Source: Caccovicinus sp051878975 (GTDB lineage Bacteria; Bacillota; Clostridia; Lachnospirales; Lachnospiraceae). Taken from it: a stretch of DNA of 17,017 bases. This document shows positions 6,149-14,233 of the stretch, piece after piece. The DNA lies in contig JBJELD010000033.1 of NCBI GenBank assembly GCA_051878975.1, positions 1 through 17,017 on the forward strand, in the 5' to 3' direction. The translations under genes were made by a program, and so were the position numbers. Numbering within the stretch: the first letter of the stretch is position 1; each line of letters opens with the position of its first letter. The notes beneath the pieces were generated by a model that had not been told where the DNA came from, searched no databases, and worked only from the letters and a program-made list of their open reading frames with translations.

Positions 6149-8131
6149 ATGGATTACGCAAAAATTGCAAGTCAGGTAATTGCAAACGTCGGCGGAAAAA
6201 CCAACATCCGCTCAGCAGCTCATTGTGCAACGCGGCTGCGTCTGCAGCTGAAAAACAACGACCTGCGCAACGAAGAGGCTATCAGTGACATCGAAGGAGT
6301 AAAAGGGGTTTTTCTCACGCAGTCACAATTTCAGATTATTTTTGGTTCCGGCCTGGTAAATCTCGTATTTGCCGAGGTTCAGAAACAGCTTGGAGAGGGA
6401 GACAGCAGCACCGACGCAGAGGAGGACGCCCCGGAGAAGAAAGGAAGCCCTCTGCAGCGCCTTGTAAAACTGCTCAGCGATATCTTCGTGCCGATTATTC
6501 CGGCCATCGTCGCCGGCGGCCTTTTGATGGGCATCAACAACCTGCTGACCTCCGGCCTGTTTCACGGCCAGTCTCTGATCGAGCTGTATCCTCAGTGGGC
6601 CGGCCTGGCAGCTGCCGTAAACACCTTTGCCAGCGCTCCTTTTACCTTCCTGCCGGTCCTGATCGGCTTCAGCGCCACCAAAAAGTTTGGCGGAAATCCT
6701 TATCTCGGAGCCGCTATGGGCATGATCATGGTCCATCCGGATCTGCTAAATGCCTACAGCATCGGCATTCAGTCTCCTCCCGTATGGAATATCCTGGGAT
6801 TTGAGATTGCAGCAATCGGTTATCAGGGAACCGTGCTTCCGGTACTGGCCGTTTCCTACATTCTGGCAAACATCGAGAAAAAGCTTCGCAAAGTCACCCC
6901 AACCTGGCTGGACAATCTGACCACCCCCCTGCTTTCCATTATGATAACCGCCTTCCTGACCTTCATCTGTGTGGGTCCGATCTTACGCGAAGCAGGAAAT
7001 CTTCTGGCTGCAGGCATCACCTGGCTTTACAATACTCTCGGCTTTATCGGCGGCGGCCTGTTCGGCCTGGCCTACGCGCCGATCTGTCTGACCGGTATGC
7101 ATCACAGCTTTATCGCGATCGAGACGCAGCTGATTGCCGACATGGCCGAGACCGGAGGAAGCTTTATCTTTACCACCGCAAGCATGAACAATGTTGCGCA
7201 GGGCGCAGCCGTTCTGGCCGTATTGTTCCTGACGAAAAATGAAAAACTGAAATCCATCTGTTCCGCATCCGGTATATCCGCCCTGCTTGGCATCACAGAG
7301 CCGGCCATGTTCGGCGTAACTCTGAAGCTGAAATATCCGTTCTATGCAGCCATCATCGGCTCCGCAGCAGGAAGTGCTTACTGTGCCGGGACAAAGGTTC
7401 TGGCACAGGCACTGGGCGCAGCCGGTCTTCCGGGCTTTATTTCCATGAAGCCAGAAGCTTACGGCCACTTTGCCATCGGTCTGATCCTGTCCATGGCCGT
7501 GTCCGCCGTTCTGACCGTCGTTTTCTGGAAGAAATTCCAGCTGGAGCCGGCAGCGCCGGCAAAGCCCGCTGCAGCTTGGGCATCCGATGCAGGCACGGCT
7601 CCGTCTTTTGCATCCGCACCAGGCGCAGCAGCAAATACTGCTTTGTCTGACTGCGTTTTGCCGGAAGAAATCGCGCTCTACTCTCCGATGAAAGGCGAAG
7701 TTCTTCCGATCGAACAGTCCAAAGATGAAGCCTTTTCCTCGAAAATGATGGGCGACGGAATTGCCGTCAACCCGGAGGAAGGCATTATTTATGCGCCGGC
7801 AGACGGAACCGTCAGTCTGCTGTTTCCGACCAGACACGCACTGGGTCTTACGCTGGCAGACGGCACAGAGCTTTTGATTCATGCCGGAATTGACACGGTG
7901 AAGCTGAACGGCGAAGGCTTCACTGCCTTTACCGAACCGGGAGCCCAGGTTAAGAAGGGCGAAAAGCTCCTTGCCTTCGATCTGAATCTGGTTCGGGAAC
8001 ACGGCTACGAGACACAGACCATGCTTCTGGTCGCCGATGCAAAAGGAAAAACCGTGACCACAATTCCGTCCAAACAAGCTGGTCCCGACACCAAAGTCAT
8101 CACCTTGAAGGGCACTGCTCCGCAGGAATAA
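6149..8131 (+). CDS. scrA: PTS sucrose-type transporter subunit EIIBCA
   Basis: This 660-residue membrane transporter takes up and phosphorylates a sugar, most likely sucrose to sucrose-6-phosphate. The EIIB domain (about 1-80) has the phosphorylated cysteine in AAHCATRLRL (Cys26). EIIC (about 105-460) is strongly hydrophobic and includes the glucose-superfamily motif GITEP (381-385) and GMHHSF. An Ala/Pro-rich linker (about 465-500) leads to an EIIA(Glc)-type domain with His563 (RHALG) and the phospho-accepting His578 (LLIHAGIDTV). The start at 6149 is chosen for AAAGGAGGAG just upstream; an in-frame ATG at 6032 lies at the transcription start and has no ribosome site. The gene is followed 20 bases later by scrB. 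Sucrose rather than trehalose or a beta-glucoside is inferred from scrB and the LacI gene. Because it carries its own EIIA, it does not obviously need the separate EIIA encoded nearby. Confidence 0.93.
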   Translation: MDYAKIASQVIANVGGKTNIRSAAHCATRLRLQLKNNDLRNEEAISDIEGVKGVFLTQSQFQIIFGSGLVNLVFAEVQKQLGEGDSSTDAEEDAPEKKGSPLQRLVKLLSDIFVPIIPAIVAGGLLMGINNLLTSGLFHGQSLIELYPQWAGLAAAVNTFASAPFTFLPVLIGFSATKKFGGNPYLGAAMGMIMVHPDLLNAYSIGIQSPPVWNILGFEIAAIGYQGTVLPVLAVSYILANIEKKLRKVTPTWLDNLTTPLLSIMITAFLTFICVGPILREAGNLLAAGITWLYNTLGFIGGGLFGLAYAPICLTGMHHSFIAIETQLIADMAETGGSFIFTTASMNNVAQGAAVLAVLFLTKNEKLKSICSASGISALLGITEPAMFGVTLKLKYPFYAAIIGSAAGSAYCAGTKVLAQALGAAGLPGFISMKPEAYGHFAIGLILSMAVSAVLTVVFWKKFQLEPAAPAKPAAAWASDAGTAPSFASAPGAAANTALSDCVLPEEIALYSPMKGEVLPIEQSKDEAFSSKMMGDGIAVNPEEGIIYAPADGTVSLLFPTRHALGLTLADGTELLIHAGIDTVKLNGEGFTAFTEPGAQVKKGEKLLAFDLNLVREHGYETQTMLLVADAKGKTVTTIPSKQAGPDTKVITLKGTAPQE

Positions 8132-8151
8132 AGGGAAAGGAAATTCAGGAT

Positions 8152-9642
8152 ATGTTTCAGAAATACGAGAAAGTTTTTGAAAAGGATTATAAAAACTGGT
8201 ATCAAACCCATGCGGCTCTCCGCAGCCGGGCTTCAGCCGATCCGCGAAGGCTTCATTTCCATCTGATGCCGGAAACCGGATGGATGAATGATCCCAACGG
8301 ACTCTGCCAGAAAAACGGCGTGTATCATATCTATTATCAATACACCCCCTTTGAAACCACCGGCGAACTGAAAATGTGGGGTCACTATTTCACCCGGGAT
8401 TTCATCCATTACCAGTCCGACGGCCCTGTGCTGTTTCCGGATTCCGATCTGGATGCACACGGTGCCTACTCCGGCTCTGCCTGTGTGAAGGACGACACGA
8501 TCCATTTCTTCTATACCGGCAATCTGAAATACTTTGACCGGGATGACTACGACTATATCCATTCCGGGCGCGGCAGCAATGTTATTACCTTTACCAGCCA
8601 AAACGGGCATGATTTTTCTGAAAAAACGCTGCTGATGACAACTGCCGACTACCCGGCAGACATGAGCAATCATGTACGGGACCCAAAGGTGTTTTGCAAA
8701 GGGGCGTCTTATTATATGGTGCTCGGCGCAAGAGACCAGGACAGTAAGGGAATGGTCCTTTTATATCAGTCTCAGGATCTGGTGCACTGGACTTTCAAAA
8801 ACCGCATCACCACCAAAGAAACCTTCGGCTATATGTGGGAATGCCCGGATTTGTTTGAACTGGACGGGCAGTGGTTTCTCACCTGCTGCCCGCAGGGCGT
8901 CGAACCGCAGGGTATGAATTATGAAAATGTGCATCAGAATGTGTGGATGAAGCTTGATTATGATTTTGATACCGACGAATATCAGATTCAGGAGATCCGC
9001 CAGATCGACCGGGGATTTGATTTCTACGCACAGCAGACCTTCGAAGATGAAAAGGGCCGCCGGATCCTCATCGGCTGGATGGGAATCCCGGACGCCGATT
9101 ACACGAATCCAACCACCGAATCCGGCTGGCAGCATGCCCTGACCCTTCCGCGAAAGCTGACCACACGCGGCGGCAGACTGATTCAGCAGCCCCTTGAAGA
9201 ATTGAAGCAGCTTCGCGGAAGCTGCCTTATGCAGGACGCCTTCGGCAAAGCTTCCGGTGCCGGGAGCAAAAAAAATCTGCAGGCCAAAGGCCTGCAGATT
9301 TATGAAGCTATTCTGGAATTTCATTCATGCCGGACCATGTGCCTGACTCTGCGCAAAGGAATCACCCTGCGCTACCGCGATCAGATCCTGACGCTTGATC
9401 TGGGAACCTGCGGGGCCGGACGCACCACCCGGAAGGTGCAGCTGGAAGGCCTGAGGCATCTGCAGATTTTTGCCGATACCAGCTCCATCGAGATTTTTGT
9501 CAACCACGGTGAAGAGGTGTTCACCTCCCGGATCTACAGCCTGGACGGAATGCTTTCCATAGACGGTGACTGCACCGGAACGATGACCATCTATCCGCTG
9601 AAGTCCTTTCTCATCGAAAACGCGGAAGAAACCAGGAAGTAA
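8152..9642 (+). CDS. scrB: Sucrose-6-phosphate hydrolase (GH32 beta-fructofuranosidase)
   Basis: This 496-residue cytoplasmic enzyme splits sucrose-6-phosphate to glucose-6-phosphate and fructose. All three GH32 catalytic motifs are present: WMNDPNG (44-50, nucleophile Asp47), RDP (176-178, transition-state Asp177) and ECPD (acid/base Glu230). The five-bladed propeller ends near 365. A short variable linker follows (about 366-385), then a C-terminal beta-sandwich with SSIEIFVNHGEEVFTSRIY. There is no signal peptide, which fits PTS-fed intracellular hydrolysis rather than a secreted invertase or levanase. It is 20 bases downstream of scrA, with AAGGAAA before the ATG. Oddly, its linker region encodes a perfect minus-strand terminator (9268-9301). 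It ends 6 bases from the stop of the convergent EIIA gene. No fructokinase gene is in the window. Confidence 0.95.
   Translation: MFQKYEKVFEKDYKNWYQTHAALRSRASADPRRLHFHLMPETGWMNDPNGLCQKNGVYHIYYQYTPFETTGELKMWGHYFTRDFIHYQSDGPVLFPDSDLDAHGAYSGSACVKDDTIHFFYTGNLKYFDRDDYDYIHSGRGSNVITFTSQNGHDFSEKTLLMTTADYPADMSNHVRDPKVFCKGASYYMVLGARDQDSKGMVLLYQSQDLVHWTFKNRITTKETFGYMWECPDLFELDGQWFLTCCPQGVEPQGMNYENVHQNVWMKLDYDFDTDEYQIQEIRQIDRGFDFYAQQTFEDEKGRRILIGWMGIPDADYTNPTTESGWQHALTLPRKLTTRGGRLIQQPLEELKQLRGSCLMQDAFGKASGAGSKKNLQAKGLQIYEAILEFHSCRTMCLTLRKGITLRYRDQILTLDLGTCGAGRTTRKVQLEGLRHLQIFADTSSIEIFVNHGEEVFTSRIYSLDGMLSIDGDCTGTMTIYPLKSFLIENAEETRK
9268..9301 (-). terminator. Minus-strand intrinsic terminator embedded in scrB
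   Basis: A 13-bp perfect stem, AAATCTGCAGGCC (9273-9285) with GGCCTGCAGATTT (9289-9301), has a 3-base loop. On the minus strand it runs into eight T (complement of A 9268-9275). It is a textbook terminator for transcription coming from the EIIA gene, whose stop is about 350 bases upstream on that strand. On the plus strand no T tract follows, so scrB transcription is not ended. Confidence 0.85.
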
Positions 9643-9648
9643 AAACCG

Positions 9649-10140
9649 TCAGAGCTTTTTTCTGCACTCCAGAAGCGGCTCCAGCCGCTCCTTATGGCCC
9701 AGACCCAGTACCTCCATTGCAGGAAAAAGGTAAAGGTTCGATAAAAGCACTGCACAAGTTGTGTCATATCCGGCCTCCTGGATTTTTTCCATATCAAACG
9801 CCAGCAGCGGCTGTCCGGCCTTTACCCGGTCCCCCGGTTTTACCAGAGCATCCAGGAAAACTCCCTTCAGATTCACCGTATTAATACCGATGTGGATCAA
9901 AATTTCCACACCGCCTTCCTCGCTGGTCAGCCCAACCGCATGCTTCGTGTCCAGCAGAGCCGACACCTCGCAGTCAAAGGGCGCTGCGACGATTCCTTCT
10001 TCCGGCCGGATGCCCACACCCGGCCCCAGCATCCCGCAGGCCAGAAAAGAATCCGGCACTTCCTCCAGAGGAATGACCTCTCCCTTTATGGGACACAGCA
10101 CACTATAGCTTTCGGATACCTGCTCGATTCTGTTTTCCAT
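9649..10140 (-). CDS. Stand-alone PTS EIIA, glucose family (Crr-like)
   Basis: This 163-residue soluble phosphocarrier passes phosphate from HPr to an EIIB. It spans one complete EIIA(Glc) domain: CPIKGEVIPLEEVPD near the N terminus, then KHAVGL (His67, matching E. coli His75) and ILIHIGINTVNLKG (His83, matching the phosphorylated His90). The start at 10140 is preferred because GGGGAG lies 7 bases upstream; the longer frame would begin with TTG at 10155. The gene overlaps the end of the LacI gene by 38 bases, so translation is probably coupled. The neighbouring sucrose permease already has an EIIA domain, so this protein may serve EIIBC permeases elsewhere in the genome or have a regulatory role. 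It lacks fused B or C domains. Confidence 0.93.
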   Translation of the reverse strand: MENRIEQVSESYSVLCPIKGEVIPLEEVPDSFLACGMLGPGVGIRPEEGIVAAPFDCEVSALLDTKHAVGLTSEEGGVEILIHIGINTVNLKGVFLDALVKPGDRVKAGQPLLAFDMEKIQEAGYDTTCAVLLSNLYLFPAMEVLGLGHKERLEPLLECRKKL

Positions 10141-11155
10141 TCTCCATCTCCCCAATCTGACGCATATCTGCGTTTCCAGTTGTTCCCCGGCGCATCACAT
10201 GATATCCCAGCATTACCTGACGCCTGGGCTGTGCTTCCTTTCCGGTCAGAGAAATCAGCGTCTTTGCCGCCTCCTCTCCGCTGGCACGGTAGAAAAAGTG
10301 TGCAGTCGTCAGCTTCGGCTCCACCAGATCGGAAGCCTGATTGTTTCCCACGCCGCACACCTTGATGTCCTCCGGAATCCGCTTTCCGACATCCTTCAGA
10401 TACATGACAGCGCCCACCGCCTGACTGTCCGTGGCACAAAACACTCCGTCCAGCCCCGGCCTGCGGTGCAAAAGCTCCTTCATCTTTTCATAGCCGGAAT
10501 CAATGGAAAAGCCGGCCTCCACGCGCTCCACCTTTCTGGGATCCAGACCTCGCTCCGCCATGGCTGCCTCCATTCCGCGCGTCCGCTCCTCCCCCACCGC
10601 CTTATCCTGTTCCATGGCGCAGATATAGCCCAGATTCCGGCATCCTTCATCCAGCAGAATCGACACCATATCCCTTGCGGCATGAAAATCATCATGGTAA
10701 ATGCAGTCATATTCTTCTACCAGCTGACCTACGATAACAACCGGGAATTGCATGGCCTTAAGAAGCTCCAGGTGACGCCTGGTCACAGCTGACGCAATAA
10801 AAATCACTCCGTCCACATGGCTGGTCGAAAACATTTCCAGGTACTCCAGCTCCAGCTTCAGATTGTTTTCCGTATTTGCCAAAAGAAGGTGATATCCCTT
10901 CTCATAAAGCTGGCAGCTGATGCCGCTTACAATCTGCGCCACGGTGCTGGAGCTGATATTCGGAACTATGACGCCGACCTGGCGGCTCTTCTTGGTCCGC
11001 AGCGTTCTGGCATATTCCGACGGAACATATCCGGTTTGATCAATTACTTTTTTTATTTTTTCCTTTTTCTCTTCACTTAAGCTCCCGTCGTTTAAATAGC
11101 GGGATACGGCGGCGCTGGAAACGCCTGCCATTTTTGCGATTTCGCTAATTGTCAT
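10103..11155 (-). CDS. LacI-family transcriptional regulator (second copy)
   Basis: This 350-residue regulator begins with the LacI helix-turn-helix MTISEIAKMAGVSSAAVSRYLN. The hinge ARTLRTKKSRQVGVIVP follows, then a sugar-binding-type sensor domain with VDGVIFIAS, LDGVFCATDSQAVGA and IPEDIKVCGVG. The recognition helix (SSAAVSR) differs from that of the scrR product (AKSTVSR), so the two should prefer different operators. The last 20 or so residues are charged and extend past the usual family end; they are encoded in the region that overlaps the EIIA start. The gene follows the GH13_4 gene by 42 bases, with only a weak ribosome site (GAAAGAAAG). It probably controls the GH13_4-LacI-EIIA operon through the site at 13104-13117. 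The effector is unknown. Confidence 0.9.
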   Translation of the reverse strand: MTISEIAKMAGVSSAAVSRYLNDGSLSEEKKEKIKKVIDQTGYVPSEYARTLRTKKSRQVGVIVPNISSSTVAQIVSGISCQLYEKGYHLLLANTENNLKLELEYLEMFSTSHVDGVIFIASAVTRRHLELLKAMQFPVVIVGQLVEEYDCIYHDDFHAARDMVSILLDEGCRNLGYICAMEQDKAVGEERTRGMEAAMAERGLDPRKVERVEAGFSIDSGYEKMKELLHRRPGLDGVFCATDSQAVGAVMYLKDVGKRIPEDIKVCGVGNNQASDLVEPKLTTAHFFYRASGEEAAKTLISLTGKEAQPRRQVMLGYHVMRRGTTGNADMRQIGEMENGKQNRAGIRKL

Positions 11156-11197
11156 GATGATTTCTTACTTTCTTTCTTTTGTCCCAAACAGCACAGC

Positions 11198-13051
11198 TCA
11201 ATCCTTCAGCAGCCACCAGACTCCGTATGCCGGAATCTGTACCTCCCGCGCTTCCATAGAAGCACCGGTCAAAAGATCCGTATATGTGCCGTCATCCTCA
11301 TGGATCCAGGCCGTTCTGTCCTCACTGCTGAAATTGAAAAGCGCAATCAGCTTCTCTCCGTCCATCCATCTGCCGATTCCGAGAACCGAATCATCCCAGG
11401 TGTCCAGCGTCCATACGTCCGCCTTGCTGTCAAACACCTTGTGGCTGCGGCGCGCTTCCTCCAGCTGGCTTAAAGAATCAAAGATCTGGTTCTGAAGCGT
11501 CCCCTTCTCCAGCCGCTCTTCTGCCAGCTCCCACTGGAATGCTCCGCGGTGCAGATAACGGGAATCAGCCTGCTTATCCGGGTCCTCATGATAGGAATAA
11601 TCGTTCAGCTGTCCGATTTCATCCCCGCTGTACAGAACCGGAATACCGGACTGAACCAGCATATACGCATGAAGCATGATATCAAACCGAATCGCCTGCT
11701 CCAGAGCGCCCTCATCCTGTTCCCAGGAAGCCTTCTCAATTCCGCAGAGCGACGCGGTCGTGCCGCAGAGTCTGGCATCTCCGGAAGAAGGATCCGAATT
11801 GTACAGCTCTCCCCGTCCGAATGAGCCGGGATACTGACCGGTCAGAAAATCATTCAGATATTTCTTGTGAGGCACCTCCTGAAGCCCGAACCGTCTCAGA
11901 TAATCGTAATCCAGACCCCAGCCAATATCATCGTGACAGCGCAGATAATTTAAAAATACGTATTCTTTCGGAAGGCTGCTGACAATATCCATCTGTCTGC
12001 GCAGAAGCCGTACATCCGCAGTGGCCACCGTATGCCAGGTACTGGCCATAGTTGTAACGTTATAAAGCATATGACATTCCGGTTTTTCCACGGTTCCGAA
12101 ATACGGAACCACCTTGGACGGTTCCATCACCACCTCACCGAGAAGGATGACTGCCGGGCATACAATCTCACAGATCATGCGCATCATCCGAACAATATTA
12201 TGTACCTGGGGCAGATTGCGGCAGTTGGTACCCAGAACCTTCCAGATATACGGTACCGCATCGATGCGGATAATGTCAATTCCTTTGTTTGCCAGATTCA
12301 GCATATTGTAAACCATTTCATTAAATACCACCGGATTCCCATAATTTAAATCCCACTGGTACGGATAAAAGGTCGTCATGACAAACTGATTCCGATCCGG
12401 CAGCCAGGTGAAATTACCCGGCGCGGTGGTCGGGAACACCTGCGGAACCGTTTTTTCAAACTGCGCCGGAATGTCATAGCTGTCATAGAAATAATACCGG
12501 TTCTGATATTCCGGGTCTCCCTGTCTGGCCCTTTTCGCCCACTCATGATCTTCCGATGTGTGATTCATTACAAAATCCAGGCAGATACTGATTCCTTCCT
12601 CGCGGCACCGGTCCGCCAGCTCCTCCAGATCCTCCATGGTCCCCAGCGCCGGCTGCACCTTGCGGAAATCTGCCACCGCATAGCCGCCGTCACTGCGCCC
12701 CTTCGGAGATTCCAGAAGCGGCATCAGATGAAGATAATTGACATTGCAGGCTTTGATGTAATCCAGCTTTTCCTCCACGCCCTTCAGAGTTCCTGCAAAA
12801 GCATCCACATACATCATCATGCCCAGAAGATCATTTTTCCGGTACCAGTCCGGATTTTTTTCACGTTTCCGGTCCAGCTTTTTCAGATCCGGTTTTCGTT
12901 CTCTGTACCAGTTCCAGAGCTGATCACACAGCTCCTCAAATGCATCCATCCGGTTTTCATACAGTTCGCAGTAGAGCCATTTCAGTTCATCATAATGTCT
13001 GGCAAACCGCGTTTCAAATTCTTTGGTTCTTCTGGTAGCGCTGTCCATCAT
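11198..13051 (-). CDS. GH13_4 amylosucrase-family enzyme
   Basis: This 617-residue intracellular enzyme belongs to the amylosucrase/sucrose hydrolase subfamily. The alpha-helical N-terminal domain (1-70) precedes a TIM barrel starting LLGMMMYVDAFAGTLKG. Catalytic residues are Asp264 in IIRIDAV, Glu306 in LLGEVV and Asp374 in RCHDDIGW. Aligned from memory with Neisseria amylosucrase, the sucrose-pocket salt bridge (Asp144/Arg509) is kept as Asp121 in RSDGGYAV and Arg498 in ADSRYLHR, and Arg446 as Arg427. Two acceptor-side arginines (226 and 415) become Pro203 and Lys396. Length matches the family (about 630). Amylosucrases transfer glucose from sucrose to glucan; hydrolases release glucose and fructose. 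GGGAG lies 7 bases before the ATG at 13051. It is the first gene of an operon with LacI and EIIA genes. Sucrose specificity is likely but not proven. Confidence 0.9.
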   Translation of the reverse strand: MMDSATRRTKEFETRFARHYDELKWLYCELYENRMDAFEELCDQLWNWYRERKPDLKKLDRKREKNPDWYRKNDLLGMMMYVDAFAGTLKGVEEKLDYIKACNVNYLHLMPLLESPKGRSDGGYAVADFRKVQPALGTMEDLEELADRCREEGISICLDFVMNHTSEDHEWAKRARQGDPEYQNRYYFYDSYDIPAQFEKTVPQVFPTTAPGNFTWLPDRNQFVMTTFYPYQWDLNYGNPVVFNEMVYNMLNLANKGIDIIRIDAVPYIWKVLGTNCRNLPQVHNIVRMMRMICEIVCPAVILLGEVVMEPSKVVPYFGTVEKPECHMLYNVTTMASTWHTVATADVRLLRRQMDIVSSLPKEYVFLNYLRCHDDIGWGLDYDYLRRFGLQEVPHKKYLNDFLTGQYPGSFGRGELYNSDPSSGDARLCGTTASLCGIEKASWEQDEGALEQAIRFDIMLHAYMLVQSGIPVLYSGDEIGQLNDYSYHEDPDKQADSRYLHRGAFQWELAEERLEKGTLQNQIFDSLSQLEEARRSHKVFDSKADVWTLDTWDDSVLGIGRWMDGEKLIALFNFSSEDRTAWIHEDDGTYTDLLTGASMEAREVQIPAYGVWWLLKD

Positions 13052-13103
13052 CCTTTTACTCCCTTTTCCTTTTTTCCGGCAGGCCGGTATATCCCTCTGA
13101 TAA

Positions 13104-13117
13104 TGTAATCGATTTCA
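13104..13117 (-). promoter_or_regulatory. cre-like / LacI operator TGAAATCGATTACA
   Basis: Read on the minus strand, this 14-mer matches the CcpA catabolite-responsive element consensus TGWAANCGNTNWCA at every position. It covers the predicted transcription start of the GH13_4 operon. CcpA or the operon's own LacI protein could bind; sequence alone does not decide. Confidence 0.7.
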
Positions 13118-13122
13118 ACTTG

Positions 13123-13150
13123 ATTATACCACAGAACCGCAGAAATACAA
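13123..13150 (-). promoter_or_regulatory. Promoter of the GH13_4-LacI-EIIA operon
   Basis: On the minus strand a perfect TATAAT (13123-13128) is preceded by an extended TGG. A poor -35, TTGTAT (13145-13150), lies 16 bases upstream. The start point near 13116 falls within the cre-like operator. Confidence 0.72.
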
Positions 13151-13291
13151 TGTTCGAACTCACCAAAAGGGCTATGGAATTTTGTGCAATATCCCTTGTT
13201 TTGTACGCCTCAGCCTTTTTTCATCTTTGCTATTTCCTTTTTCAGGAAGATTTTCAAATCTCCTTCCGACTCTCTGCAAAACAGACGCAGA

Positions 13292-14119
13292 TCATGAGCC
13301 TGCTTCTATCCCAATCTCCTCAAAGCCGCCGCCCGGCCGCATCACGGTCAGCTTCCGGAAACCACACTCCCAGGCAATTCGTTTTGCCTGATCAAAATGA
13401 TACCCAATGGCGGCCGCCGAATGGCTGTCCGAATTGATCATAATTCTTCCGCCCATCGCACAAAGCTCCCGCAGCAGAATCCGTGACGGATATGGTTCCT
13501 TCCGGTATCCTCTGGAGATGGCGCCCGTGTTGATCTCAAAAGGAAGGCCCTCTCCATTCAGCTTTTTCAGCGCCGCCAGTGCCGGCTCCAGATAAGCGTC
13601 CGCCCTCTCATCAAAATGCCGGCAGTCCTCATTAAATTTTGTCAGCAGATCAAAATGGCCGACCCAGTCGCATTTCGTCCTGTCATAAACCGTTGCCTCC
13701 AGTTCAAAATAATCCCGGCAGAACGCATACCAGTCTCCGTTCCACAGCCGCTTCACCGCAGCCTCCAGCTTTTCTTCCGTATCATCCACCGAAATAAACT
13801 CGCCGTTCTTTTCCACACAGTGGGTAGAGCCGATGGCATACTCTGCCTTCTGTACCGGCCCCAGACAATCCAGTTCTATACCGATATAAAGATTCATCCG
13901 TCCTGCATACTCCTCCCGCAGCGCAGAAAGCTCCTGTCTGTAACGCTCCAGCACCCGGTCAGACATGCCAAAACCCGGTTCACAGAAAGAATAGTCCGCA
14001 TGCCCGGAAACTCCAAAATCTGTAAATCCCATCCGATACGCCGCTTCCACCATCTCCCGCGGCGAATTCTTTCCGTCGCAATAGCTGGTATGGGTATGAA
14101 AATCTGCTTTTATTCTCAT
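13292..14119 (-). CDS. PHP-family histidinol-phosphatase
   Basis: This 275-residue metal-dependent phosphoesterase probably dephosphorylates histidinol-phosphate to histidinol in histidine synthesis (HisJ/HisK type). The PHP metal-site motifs are all present: FHTHTSYCDG (His8, His10), SGHAD (His40), IELDC (Glu82), GSTHCVE (His100), VGHFDL (His155) and INSDSH (Asp231, His233). Length fits the family (about 265-280). AAAGGAG lies about 8 bases before the ATG at 14119. It stands alone, between tRNA genes and the sugar operon, with no other his gene nearby. The upstream tRNA terminator separates it, and a weak possible promoter is TTTACC-17-TATTAT at 14146-14174. No clear terminator follows before the GH13_4 promoter. 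Another PHP phosphoesterase activity cannot be excluded. Confidence 0.88.
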   Translation of the reverse strand: MRIKADFHTHTSYCDGKNSPREMVEAAYRMGFTDFGVSGHADYSFCEPGFGMSDRVLERYRQELSALREEYAGRMNLYIGIELDCLGPVQKAEYAIGSTHCVEKNGEFISVDDTEEKLEAAVKRLWNGDWYAFCRDYFELEATVYDRTKCDWVGHFDLLTKFNEDCRHFDERADAYLEPALAALKKLNGEGLPFEINTGAISRGYRKEPYPSRILLRELCAMGGRIMINSDSHSAAAIGYHFDQAKRIAWECGFRKLTVMRPGGGFEEIGIEAGS

Positions 14120-14171
14120 GAGACCATCTCCTTTCCTGATCCGTCATAATAAAGCAACGAATTCTGCAGGT

Positions 14172-14225
14172 AAAAAAAAAGAAGCAGACAAACGATCCTT
14201 TCCTTCCAGATCCGTTGTCTGCTTC
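14172..14225 (-). terminator. Rho-independent terminator after the tRNA-Tyr/tRNA-Leu unit
   Basis: GAAGCAGACA (14181-14190) pairs with TGTCTGCTTC (14216-14225), and GATCC/GGATC-like bases extend the inner stem. On the minus strand the stem is followed by nine T (14172-14180). It lies just past tRNA-Leu. Confidence 0.93.
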
Positions 14226-14233
14226 CTGTCCAG

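Noticed and set aside
6983..8077. A 364-codon open frame on the minus strand opposite scrA
   Set aside because: It has a Cys/Gly/His/Gln-rich composition typical of an antisense shadow, has no ribosome site or family motif, and lies entirely opposite a clear EIIBCA gene.
9826..9841. CCGG-TCCC-CCGG-TTTT as a plus-strand terminator for scrAB
   Set aside because: The stem is only 4 bp and it lies inside the EIIA coding sequence. It is too weak to claim.
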